A stretch of 12,323 bases of DNA from Pseudomonadota bacterium (GTDB taxonomy: Bacteria > Pseudomonadota > Alphaproteobacteria > Rhizobiales > Hyphomicrobiaceae). The position numbers were made by a program, and so were the translations under genes. The stretch is from assembly GCA_021812845.1 (NCBI GenBank), contig JAKAML010000012.1, positions 1 to 12,323 of the forward strand, in the 5' to 3' direction. Positions 1 to 6,079 of this stretch are shown here, piece by piece. Position 1 is the first letter of the stretch. Each line of letters starts with the position of its first letter. Under the pieces are notes generated by a model, which saw only the letters and a list, made by a program, of their open reading frames with translations, made no database searches and was not told the DNA's origin.

Positions 1-495
1 GACGAGACCGGCGACGCCGAGATCCTGCGCCTCAACAACCAGCTCTGCTTCGCGCTCTACGCGGCGACGCGCGCCATCACCAAGGTCGACCGCGAGAAGC
101 TCGACGACCTCGGACTGACCTACCCCCAGTACCTGGTCCTGATCGTGCTGTGGGAGACGGACGGCCTCTCCATCTCCGACATCGGCAGCCGGCTGATGCT
201 CGATTCGGGGACCGTCACGCCCGTCGTGCAGCGTCTCGAGCGGCAGAAGCTCGTCCGGCGCGAGCGCAGCTCCGACGACGAGCGTCAGGTCCACGCGCAC
301 CTGACCGACAAGGGCCGCTCGCTGATGGCGGGAGCGGGCGACGCGAGGCGCTACGTCGCGTGCCGGCTCGGCATGTCCGAGATCGAGATCGCCGCGCTCC
401 GCGCGGACCTGATGTCGCTCGTGCGGCAGCTCGGCACCGACGGCGCCACCTTACCGGCCGCGACTGCGCCCCGTCGCGGCCAGAGAACCCGGTAG
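1..495 (+). CDS. ohrR: OhrR-type MarR family organic-peroxide sensing repressor (5' end cut by window)
   Basis: The frame is open from base 1, so the start codon lies upstream of the window. The visible part is 164 residues. It begins with the family signature around LNNQLCFALY, then TYPQYLVLIVLWE, then a winged-helix domain (about residues 50-115, with DSGTVTPVVQRLERQKLVRR as recognition helix and wing). MarR proteins of the OhrR branch repress peroxidase genes such as ohr until organic hydroperoxide oxidises the N-terminal cysteine. That cysteine is visible as residue 16 of this fragment (bases 46-48). A second cysteine is residue 121 (bases 361-363). The spacing of 105 residues equals that of the resolving pair recalled for the two-Cys OhrR of Xanthomonas. 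An ohr gene would be expected just upstream, outside the window. The C-terminal tail is Ala/Arg-rich and unremarkable. The gene converges with the haemoglobin gene. Confidence 0.88.
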   Translation, partial: DETGDAEILRLNNQLCFALYAATRAITKVDREKLDDLGLTYPQYLVLIVLWETDGLSISDIGSRLMLDSGTVTPVVQRLERQKLVRRERSSDDERQVHAHLTDKGRSLMAGAGDARRYVACRLGMSEIEIAALRADLMSLVRQLGTDGATLPAATAPRRGQRTR

Positions 496-530
496 CTCGG
501 CGGACGGGGAGCGAGCGGCGGGGATTCGTC

Positions 531-583
531 ACCGTGCCGCGGGACGGTCCCACGTCATGGCCGCGCACGTCACGGTCATGACG
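531..583. terminator. Hairpins between the convergent ohrR and haemoglobin genes
   Basis: Between the two converging stop codons, CGTCATGGCC (553-562) pairs with GGTCATGACG (574-583). This is a ten-pair stem with one G-T wobble and an 11-base loop. A shorter imperfect stem, ACCGT (531-535) with ACGGT (544-548), sits just before it. Neither is followed by a T run on either strand. This may be a bidirectional structural barrier or a non-canonical terminator. The position supports the call, but the lack of a T tract lowers confidence. Confidence 0.35.
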
Positions 584-626
584 CGGGGTGCGGCGGGCGC
601 GGGGTTCCGCCGCGATCCGTTTGGTC

Positions 627-1133
627 TCAGTTCTTGACCGAGACGACCTGGCCGCGGAACTTCTCGAGCATCGCCATCAGCTCGCCCATCTCCTTCGGCG
701 GCACGTTGAACTTGTAGAACGTGGTCGCGCACTCGTGCAGCACCACGTCGAACTGGCGGTCGGTCAGGCTCAGGTGCGCGTGCGCCTTGTCCATTGGACG
801 ACCGTGATACATCTTCGGACCGCCCGTGTTCTCGACCACCCACGCGGTCACGAGCACCTTGAAGCCCGCCTTCGTCTCCGGCTTGTCGTGGATCAGCTTG
901 ACGGCGGGATTGGCGTTGAGCGTCCCGTTGACATAGAGCCGGTCGACGAGGTCGTCGACGGTGCTGGCGATCGGATAGATGCCGCCCAGACGGTCGTAGA
1001 GCGACTTCTCCTGGCTGGCCGCCGGCATCGCGGCCAGCACGGTGGCAACCGCGGCAAGGGCAATCGCCAGCATGGCGGCGAGAAGCGGGTGGCGAACCGG
1101 TTGATACGTGCGCAGCAGCGTGCCTGGTGTCAT
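627..1133 (-). CDS. Secreted group 1 truncated haemoglobin
   Basis: The protein is 168 residues. I chose the ATG at 1133 because GGAGGA lies a few bases upstream; an earlier in-frame ATG at 1199 falls inside the promoter. Residues 15-39 form a hydrophobic signal segment with likely cleavage near PAAS-Q (about 40), so the mature haem protein is probably periplasmic. From residue 45 the truncated-haemoglobin fold is recognisable: SLYDRLGGIYPIASTVDDLVDR, then GGPKMYHGRPMDKAHAHLSL, then KFNVPPKEMGEL. H118 aligns with the proximal F8 haem ligand. The B10 position, Tyr in cyanobacterial and mycobacterial members, aligns with Val63, and no obvious Phe is seen at CD1. From memory, this is typical of a proteobacterial LNANP-containing subfamily. 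The role is probably O2/NO handling or redox sensing. It has its own promoter and operator-like site upstream, and no partner gene follows. Confidence 0.85.
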   Translation of the reverse strand: MTPGTLLRTYQPVRHPLLAAMLAIALAAVATVLAAMPAASQEKSLYDRLGGIYPIASTVDDLVDRLYVNGTLNANPAVKLIHDKPETKAGFKVLVTAWVVENTGGPKMYHGRPMDKAHAHLSLTDRQFDVVLHECATTFYKFNVPPKEMGELMAMLEKFRGQVVSVKN

Positions 1134-1194
1134 GTCGTCCTCCCGAGTGTTTGCGCGCGGGATCGCGTCCCGCGTCGAGGCAGAGCCCGTAGTC

Positions 1195-1222
1195 ATCATA
1201 GTCTCTATTTAATTGTGTGCAA
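1195..1222 (-). promoter_or_regulatory. Sigma70-type promoter of the truncated haemoglobin gene
   Basis: Read on the minus strand, TTGCAC (1217-1222) is followed after 16 bases by TATGAT (1195-1200), five of six matches to the consensus -10. Transcription would start near 1188, giving a leader of about 55 bases before the ATG at 1133. The stretch is conspicuously AT-rich against its surroundings, and this is the strongest promoter-like sequence in the window apart from that of metZ. Confidence 0.62.
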
Positions 1223-1227
1223 TTGAA
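1208..1227. promoter_or_regulatory. MarR/OhrR-like operator overlapping the haemoglobin promoter
   Basis: TTTAATTG (1208-1215) and CAATTGAA (1220-1227) form an inverted repeat with seven of eight matching positions around a four-base centre, TGTG. It covers the spacer and the -35 box of the haemoglobin promoter, where a bound repressor would block polymerase. On the minus strand it contains ACAATTAAAT. As I recall it, this is shared with the OhrR operator core of Bacillus subtilis. A CAATT-G-AATTG repeat (1220-1230) overlaps its right half. The ohrR gene about 700 bases away makes it the obvious candidate regulator, but that link is inferred. Confidence 0.5.
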
Positions 1228-1445
1228 TTGCGCTCGATCGTCGACGATCTCCGGATCGCACGGATGCCCCGCGCGAGATCTCGTCGCGTGTGGCGTCGCG
1301 CCCAGGTCGACCGATGGTGCGGCAACGCTCGCATCAACTCAGGCGCGATGAACGCCACACAAAGTCGCTTTCGTCGCCAGTCGCCTCACGTCGCGCCATA
1401 ATCGGGAGCGGCCGCGGCGATGATCCGATTTCGGCGCGATAGCCG

Positions 1446-2105
1446 CTAATCGCGGTCGGGAGCCCCGGGCGGGAAGTACCTGCGGAACGGCCGCGCCTCG
1501 TCGACGGCGCGGGCGAACGACGGCCGCGCCAGGAGCCGCCCGCGATAGGCCCGGAGGAAGCCGTGCCGCGGCGCGATCCCGTGCACCCAGTCGGCATAGA
1601 ACAGCGACGGCGCGGCGGCGCAGTCGGCGAGCGTGAATGCGTCGCCGGCCGCCCACGTCCGGCCACCCGCCAGCAGGCCGTCGATCCAGGCGTAGGCCTT
1701 GTCGAGCAACGCCCGCGCCTCCGCCACTCCGTGCGGGTCGCGCACCTCGGGCGCACGGATCGCGTCGGCCACGATCTTCTGCATCGGCGTCATCACGTAG
1801 TTGTCGAAGACGCGGTCGAGCATCCGCACCTCGATCGCGGCGTCCCGATCGCCGGGCAAGAGCCGCACCGGCCCCGGGTGATGCAGGCCCAGGTGCTCGA
1901 CGATGACGCTCGATTCGACGACCGTCCGGCTTTCGTCGCGCAGGACCGGCATCTTGCCGATCGGCCACAGCGCGCCGAACTCCGCGGCCGCCGCGTCGCC
2001 GCGCCCCAGCTCGCGCAATTCGAACGGCGTCGCGTTCTCGTAGAGCGCGATCAGGACCTTCTGGCAGTACGACGAGAACGGATGCCCATAGAGCACGAGG
2101 GTCAT
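1446..2105 (-). CDS. Glutathione S-transferase family protein
   Basis: The protein is 219 residues, a normal length for a cytosolic GST. The N-terminal thioredoxin-fold domain (1-75) begins MTLVLYGHPFSSYCQKV, with Ser11, Ser12 and Cys14 at the usual catalytic position. It contains the GKMPVL cis-proline loop (Pro53) and the glutathione gamma-glutamyl contact ESS (64-66). The helical C-terminal domain (about 85-210) carries the hydrophobic substrate pocket and the conserved N-capping motif region AGDAFTLADCA. The family conjugates or reduces electrophiles and peroxides with glutathione; the particular substrate cannot be told. The start at 2105 is preceded by AGGAG. Only 13 bases separate it from the argE-like stop, so the two are almost certainly co-transcribed with apaG. 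Confidence 0.85.
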   Translation of the reverse strand: MTLVLYGHPFSSYCQKVLIALYENATPFELRELGRGDAAAAEFGALWPIGKMPVLRDESRTVVESSVIVEHLGLHHPGPVRLLPGDRDAAIEVRMLDRVFDNYVMTPMQKIVADAIRAPEVRDPHGVAEARALLDKAYAWIDGLLAGGRTWAAGDAFTLADCAAAPSLFYADWVHGIAPRHGFLRAYRGRLLARPSFARAVDEARPFRRYFPPGAPDRD

Positions 2106-2118
2106 GGCGGTTCTCCTG

Positions 2119-3276
2119 TCAGCGACCCTCCGCCCAGTCCGCGAGCCGGGCGAGGAACGCCGAGCATTTCTCGAGCTCGGAGGCCGCGATCCACTCGTTG
2201 GCGGTGTGGGCCTCGGAGATATGCCCCGGTCCGCAGACGACCGACGGCACACCCGCGTCCTGGAAAAGGCCCGCCTCGGTCGCATACGACACCGCGAACG
2301 TGCGGTTCTGGCCGAGCAGCCGCAGCACCAGCGGCACGACCTCCGAGGCGGCGTCGGCGGCGAACGGCAGGACGTGATTGACGAGCCGGACCGAGATCGC
2401 CGCCTCCGGCGCCACCCGCCGCATCTCGGGCAGGCAGCGGGCCTCGGCGAAATCGACGACGCGGCGCTCGATCGCCTGGACCTCGAGCCCGGGCAGCGCC
2501 CGCACTTCGAAACCGATGCGTGCCGAGACCGGCACGATGTTGGACGCGGTCCCACCCGAGAGCTCGGTCACCTGCAGGGTCGGGTAGGGCGGATCGAAGC
2601 GCTGGTCGGGCGGGCGATCCATCAGCTCGCGCTCGAGGCCATCGAGAAGACCGAGAATGCGGCCTGCATAGGTGATGGCGTTGACGCCGAGCGGCGCCAT
2701 GCTCGAATGCGCGGACCGGCCCGTGATGTCGATTTGCCACCGCGCCGGGCCCTTGTGGGCGTCGACCACCGTCATGCCGGTCGGCTCGCCGATGATCGCG
2801 AGCCGCGGCCGCGGCAGGCGCGCGCCGAGCTCGCCGAGCATCGGCCTGACGCCGACGCAGCCGATCTCCTCGTCGTAGGAGAAGGCGAGGTGGATCGGCA
2901 CCTCGAGCCGCCGCCGCGCGAAGTCCGGCACCGCCGCCAGCACGCAGGCGAGAAAGCCCTTCATGTCGGTCGTGCCGCGGCCATAGAGCCGGCCGTCGCG
3001 GCGGGCGAGATCGAACGGGTCGGTGTCCCAGCGCTGGCCGTCGACCGGCACCACGTCGGTATGCCCGGAGAGCGCCACGCCGGCGACGTCCGCGGGCCCG
3101 ATCGTGGCGAAAAGCGAGGCCTTCTGCCCGTCCGGCGTGGTGACGCGCTCGCTCGCGACGCCGTGCGCCGAAAGGTAGTCCTCGATGAACGCGACGATGC
3201 CGAGGTTCGAGTTGCGACTCGTGGTGTCGAATGCGACCAGCCGCGCCAGAAGCTCGATGGCCGTGGGCTCTGTCAT
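2119..3276 (-). CDS. argE: Acetylornithine deacetylase, M20 family (ArgE type)
   Basis: The protein is 385 residues, typical of ArgE. This cytoplasmic metallohydrolase removes acetate from N-acetylornithine in arginine synthesis. The two-zinc site is complete: SGHTDVVP with His72 and Asp74, GRGTTDMKG with Asp104, DEE with Glu136/137, GEPTG with Glu164, and the C-terminal His357 in HISEAHTANEW. The dimerisation domain lies around 175-280, with GRSAHSS (His190) contributing to the active site. The ATG at 3276 is only three bases past the apaG stop and has no strong Shine-Dalgarno of its own, suggesting translational coupling. M20 members are easily confused with one another; the N-terminal half and TEAGLF near the end favour ArgE over DapE. 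Many alphaproteobacteria also carry ArgJ, so this copy may be a paralogue with another acyl-amino-acid substrate. Confidence 0.82.
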   Translation of the reverse strand: MTEPTAIELLARLVAFDTTSRNSNLGIVAFIEDYLSAHGVASERVTTPDGQKASLFATIGPADVAGVALSGHTDVVPVDGQRWDTDPFDLARRDGRLYGRGTTDMKGFLACVLAAVPDFARRRLEVPIHLAFSYDEEIGCVGVRPMLGELGARLPRPRLAIIGEPTGMTVVDAHKGPARWQIDITGRSAHSSMAPLGVNAITYAGRILGLLDGLERELMDRPPDQRFDPPYPTLQVTELSGGTASNIVPVSARIGFEVRALPGLEVQAIERRVVDFAEARCLPEMRRVAPEAAISVRLVNHVLPFAADAASEVVPLVLRLLGQNRTFAVSYATEAGLFQDAGVPSVVCGPGHISEAHTANEWIAASELEKCSAFLARLADWAEGR

Positions 3277-3279
3277 CGG

Positions 3280-3672
3280 CTAGTTCATGCTGCGCAGCGC
3301 GAACGGGCTGTCGAGCGAGAAGGCGGGGATCGCGACGTCGAACAGCTCGCCCGCCTCGCCCGCCATCTGGTAGCTGCCGACCATGATGCCCGACGGTGTC
3401 TTGAGAGGACAGCCCGAGGTGTAGGTGAACGTCTCGCCAGGCGGGATGGTCGGCGTCTGGCCGACGACGCCCGGTCCGCGCACTTCCTCGGTCTGCCCGA
3501 CCGCGTTGGTGATCCGCCACACGCGCGAGCGGAGCTGCACGGGGCGGTCGCCTTCGTTCGAGATCTGGACCGTGTAGGACCAGAAGAAATAGCTCTCCTC
3601 CGGCGACGACTGATCCTCGATGTAGTGCGGCTCGACGCGAACGCGGACGCCACGGGTGAGGGCTTCGTACAT
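3280..3672 (-). CDS. apaG: ApaG domain protein
   Basis: The protein is 130 residues, the full length of stand-alone bacterial ApaG, which folds as a fibronectin type III-like beta sandwich. The diagnostic stretch is clear: EESYFFWSYTVQISNEG (about 26-42), then WRITNAVG, then GPGVVGQTPTIPPGETFTYTSGCPL with SGIMVGSYQM (about 71-103). The biochemical role is not settled. ApaG is associated with cobalt resistance and magnesium efflux and is often encoded beside apaH, which is absent here. The start at 3672 gives the usual N-terminus, MYEALTRGVRVRVEPHYIE. It is the first gene of the apaG-argE-GST cluster and is divergent from the lytic transglycosylase across 240 bases. Confidence 0.93.
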   Translation of the reverse strand: MYEALTRGVRVRVEPHYIEDQSSPEESYFFWSYTVQISNEGDRPVQLRSRVWRITNAVGQTEEVRGPGVVGQTPTIPPGETFTYTSGCPLKTPSGIMVGSYQMAGEAGELFDVAIPAFSLDSPFALRSMN

Positions 3673-3846
3673 GGCTCTTCGTGTCCAGTGTCATCGGGCG
3701 GGGGCAGGGGACGCGCGACGCGGCTGGCGCGGCCCCTCGGCCGGACAGCCCTGCGACCCGAGACGTCGCACGACCACGCCAGACTTGCAAGGCGCGGGAC
3801 GGGGCAGAATACGGCGCGCGGACCGGCGGCGCGCGCGTGCCGAGAC

Positions 3847-3875
3847 TTGACGCCGGGCCGCATCCCCCCTTCTCT
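3847..3875 (+). promoter_or_regulatory. Possible promoter of the lytic transglycosylase gene
   Basis: TTGACG (3847-3852) is a good -35 box for alphaproteobacteria. A 17-base spacer leads to TTCTCT (3870-3875), which has only the outer T residues of a -10 box. It sits about 37 bases before the ATG at 3913. I found no better alternative in the 240-base divergent gap, and no clear promoter facing apaG. Confidence 0.3.
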
Positions 3876-3912
3876 CGGCGCGGACCGCGCACACCGACGA
3901 CGAGGGACGACC

Positions 3913-4740
3913 ATGAGCCGCACCACGACCTTCCTGATCCGAGCCGCCCTCGCCGCGGGCGCCATGGCCGCCGGGACCGCCGCCTCGGCCGCGCCCTGCG
4001 GCAACGGCCCCGCCGGCTTCGACGCCTGGATCGCCGCCTACAAAGGCCGCGCCAAGGCCGCGGGCATCTCCGAGAAGGCGATCGCAGCCGGGCTTCAGGG
4101 CGTCTCCTACGACCCGGGCGTGATCCGCCTCGACCGCGGGCAGAAGTCGTTCAAGCTCTCCTTCGAGCAGTTCTACGCGCGGCGCGTGTCGTCGTCGCTG
4201 ATCTCGCGCGCCAGGCAGAGGATGTCGGCCCACAAGGCGCTGCTCGACCGCATCGAGAAACAGTACGGCGTGCCGCCGGCGGTGATCGTCTCGATCTGGG
4301 GGCTCGAAACCAATTTCGGCGCCGACGGCCACGGCGGCAAGTCGATCGTCCGCTCGATCGCGACGCTCGCCTACGACTGCCGCCGCTCGGCGTTCTTCGA
4401 GAACGAGTTGACGAGCGCGCTCAAGATCGTCGACCGCGGCGACATGGCCCCGTCGGAGCTCGTCGGCGGCTGGGCGGGCGAGATCGGCCCGATGCAGTTC
4501 CTGCCGTCGTCCTACATCAAGCACGCCGTCGACTTCGACGGCGACGGCCGCCGCAATCTCAAGTCGAGCGTGCCCGACATGCTCGGGTCGACGGGGAAGT
4601 TCCTCAAGGCGCATGGCTGGCAGGCCGGCCAGCCGTGGGGGCCCGGCACGGCCAACTACGCCGTCATCAAGGACTGGAACCGCGCCGAGGTCTACCAGCG
4701 GACGATCGCGGTGATGTCGGAGCGCATCGCCGGCGGGTGA
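3913..4740 (+). CDS. Lytic murein transglycosylase, MltB/SLT_2 (GH103) family
   Basis: The protein is 275 residues. Residues 1-26 are a signal peptide (hydrophobic 8-24, cleavage after ASA), so it acts in the periplasm, cutting the MurNAc-GlcNAc bond of peptidoglycan with 1,6-anhydro product formation. The family core is visible: SIWGLETNFG with catalytic Glu132, ATLAYDCRR, GWAGEIGPMQFLPSSY (187-201), DFDGDGRRNL (207-216, a possible calcium-binding loop) and SVPDMLGSTGKFLKAHGW. No lipobox is present, so it is probably soluble rather than lipid-anchored as E. coli MltB is. It is also shorter than many homologues because it lacks a C-terminal peptidoglycan-binding domain. Cys29 and Cys156 could form a disulfide. 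The start at 3913 has GAGGGA just upstream. It converges with dcd across only 23 bases. Confidence 0.9.
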   Translation: MSRTTTFLIRAALAAGAMAAGTAASAAPCGNGPAGFDAWIAAYKGRAKAAGISEKAIAAGLQGVSYDPGVIRLDRGQKSFKLSFEQFYARRVSSSLISRARQRMSAHKALLDRIEKQYGVPPAVIVSIWGLETNFGADGHGGKSIVRSIATLAYDCRRSAFFENELTSALKIVDRGDMAPSELVGGWAGEIGPMQFLPSSYIKHAVDFDGDGRRNLKSSVPDMLGSTGKFLKAHGWQAGQPWGPGTANYAVIKDWNRAEVYQRTIAVMSERIAGG

Positions 4741-4763
4741 CGGCCCGCACGCGCGCAGGCACT

Positions 4764-5903
4764 CTACCTGAAGTGCTTCGACAGCTTGAGGCCCTGCGCC
4801 TGGTAGTTCGAGCCCATGTCGCGGCCGTAGAGCATCTCGGGGATCTCCATCATCGGCTCGTAGACGAGGCGGCCGACGATCTGGCCGTCCTCGAGGATGA
4901 ACGGCACCTTGTGCGAGCGCACCTCGAGCACCGCCTTCGAGCCGGTGCCGCCGGCGGCCGCGTGGCCGAAGCCCGGATCGAAGAAGCCGGCATAGTGGAC
5001 GCGGAACTCGCCGACCAGCGGATTGAACGGAACCATCTCGGCGGCGTGGGTCGGCGGGACGTGCACGGCCTCCTTCGACGCCAGGATGTAGAACTGGTCG
5101 GGATCGAGGATCAGCCGCTTCTCCGTGCCGACGTGGATCGGCTCCCAGTAGTCCGCGATCGCGCAGGCCCCCACCGCATCGACGTCGACGAGGCCGGTAT
5201 GCCGCTTGGCGCGGTAGCCGACGAGGCCCGACGGCCCGCCATTGAGATCGACCGACAGGGCGATGCCCGACTGGATGTCGGCGTGCTCGGCGGAGACGAG
5301 CTTCTCCCGCTTCTGCAGTTCGACCAGCGCCCGGTCGCCGCCTTCCATCATGCCGTGGCGGAAGCGGATCTGGGAGAGCCGCGAGCCCTTGCGCACCAGG
5401 ATCGGGAACGTCTGCGGGCAGATCTCGGCATAGAGCGGGCCCTGGTAGCCCTCGGGGATCTGGTCGAAGGCCGCGACGCCGTCGGCGATGACGCGGGTGA
5501 AGACGTCGAGGCGGCCGGTCGAGCTCTTCGGGTTCGCCGCCGCCGAGAGGCCCGGAACCAGCTTGAGGCTTTCCAGCAGCGGGACGATATAGACGCAGCC
5601 GGTCTCCAGCACTGCGCCATCGACGAGATCGATCGCGTGCAGCTTGATCGTTTCGAGCTTGGCGGCGATCGACGTTCCGGGACCCGGAAGGAAGCTCGCG
5701 CGCACCCGGTAGGCGACGGGCCCGAGCCTCAGATCGAGGCTCGCCGGCTGGAGCTGGCCGGCGAGCATCGGCTCGGCGAGACGGAGCCGGCCCGAGGAGA
5801 CGAGCGCGCGGATCGCCTGCGCCGGCACGATGCCCGACGCGGCGCGCGCGCCATGGACCCGCCGCGGTGCTTTCCGTGGTTTCTTCGCCGCCGCCTTGGC
5901 CAT
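4764..5903 (-). CDS. dcd: 2'-deoxycytidine 5'-triphosphate deaminase, two-domain alphaproteobacterial form
   Basis: The protein is 379 residues, about twice the E. coli Dcd (193). It matches the long alphaproteobacterial type, in which two dUTPase-like folds are fused. It converts dCTP to dUTP for dTMP synthesis. The N-terminal half has the catalytic loop PKSSTGRLDVF (125-135; compare the RSSLAR loop of E. coli Dcd) and Glu160 in GPLYAEICPQ, the likely general base. The C-terminal half (about 220-379) repeats the fold, with FYILASKEAVHVPP, GEFRVHYAGFFDPGFG and EDGQIVGRLVYE, and lacks an SS-R loop, so it is probably structural. Residues 1-20 are Lys/Arg-rich and likely disordered. The start at 5903 is preceded by GGGAGA. 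It is divergent from metZ. Confidence 0.88.
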   Translation of the reverse strand: MAKAAAKKPRKAPRRVHGARAASGIVPAQAIRALVSSGRLRLAEPMLAGQLQPASLDLRLGPVAYRVRASFLPGPGTSIAAKLETIKLHAIDLVDGAVLETGCVYIVPLLESLKLVPGLSAAANPKSSTGRLDVFTRVIADGVAAFDQIPEGYQGPLYAEICPQTFPILVRKGSRLSQIRFRHGMMEGGDRALVELQKREKLVSAEHADIQSGIALSVDLNGGPSGLVGYRAKRHTGLVDVDAVGACAIADYWEPIHVGTEKRLILDPDQFYILASKEAVHVPPTHAAEMVPFNPLVGEFRVHYAGFFDPGFGHAAAGGTGSKAVLEVRSHKVPFILEDGQIVGRLVYEPMMEIPEMLYGRDMGSNYQAQGLKLSKHFR

Positions 5904-5926
5904 GTTGATCTCCCTCGCGAAAATAG

Positions 5927-5955
5927 GCTCTAACCGAACCGGCCCTTGACGCCAA
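5927..5955 (-). promoter_or_regulatory. Candidate dcd promoter
   Basis: On the minus strand, TTGGCG (5950-5955) and TAGAGC (5927-5932) are separated by exactly 17 bases. Transcription would begin near 5920, giving a leader of under 20 bases that still includes the GGGAGA Shine-Dalgarno. The -35 box shares bases 5950-5951 with the -35 box of the metZ promoter. Confidence 0.42.
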
Positions 5956-5974
5956 CCCCCTCGCGGCGTATTCC
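5946..5974 (+). promoter_or_regulatory. metZ promoter
   Basis: TTGACG (5946-5951), a 17-base spacer and TATTCC (5969-5974) match the alphaproteobacterial housekeeping consensus well. The implied start, near 5981, lies about eight bases before the first paired base of the SAM-II aptamer. This independently supports both calls. Confidence 0.62.
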
Positions 5975-5986
5975 CCCGCGCCATGA

Positions 5987-6045
5987 CGACGTGGTGATTT
6001 GGCCGGCCGGCTTGCGACCACGTGAAACAATCCGCTAAAGGGCCG
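5987..6045 (+). ncRNA. SAM-II riboswitch (metA RNA motif)
   Basis: The stretch matches the SAM-II aptamer as I know it from alphaproteobacterial met genes: GTGGTGATTTGGCC, then CCGGCTTGC, then the closing strand of P1, then GAAACAA and CGCTAAAG. P1 pairs ACGTGGT (5989-5995) with ACCACGT (6017-6023), seven perfect pairs. The H-type pseudoknot can form between CGGCC (6004-6008) and GGCCG (6041-6045), placing the conserved GCTAAA (6034-6039) in the SAM-binding groove. SAM binding represses methionine biosynthesis in this class, in line with metZ directly downstream. The aptamer begins just after the predicted transcription start and is followed by an intrinsic terminator. Confidence 0.9.
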
Positions 6046-6079
6046 TGCGCTGGACCGGGTCGAACCCTGGCTCCCTGTG

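Larger units (their letters stand above)
1134..1445. other. Intergenic stretch upstream of the haemoglobin gene
   Basis: This stretch of about 310 bases holds no convincing gene. Its haemoglobin-proximal part contains that gene's Shine-Dalgarno, promoter and operator. A perfect seven-pair hairpin, CGCGGGA (1156-1162) with TCCCGCG (1168-1174), lies in the untranslated leader. A 14-base perfect palindrome, GATCGTCGACGATC, occupies 1236-1249. From about 1250 to 1445, downstream of the glutathione transferase stop, I see no clear terminator with a T run and no coding signal. Confidence 0.6.

Noticed and set aside
588..1226. Plus-strand open frame opposite the haemoglobin gene
   Set aside because: It is antisense to a gene with a signal peptide, Shine-Dalgarno and promoter, and its composition is typical of a shadow frame.
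1208..1227. FNR/NnrR-type box at the haemoglobin promoter
   Set aside because: FNR-family sites need TTG and CAA eight bases apart (TTGAT-N4-ATCAA). Here TTG and CAA are four apart, so the MarR-type reading fits better.
2104..4740. Very long plus-strand open frame running through the argE-like and apaG region into the lytic transglycosylase gene
   Set aside because: Only the part from 3913 is coding. The rest is antisense to argE and apaG, which have full family motifs, and reads as Arg/Gly/Asp-rich shadow sequence.
3691..6030. Minus-strand open frame of about 780 codons across the lytic transglycosylase and dcd genes
   Set aside because: It is Arg/Pro/Gly-rich throughout, has no domain resemblance, and overlaps genes with complete catalytic motifs. 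GC-rich DNA produces such frames routinely.
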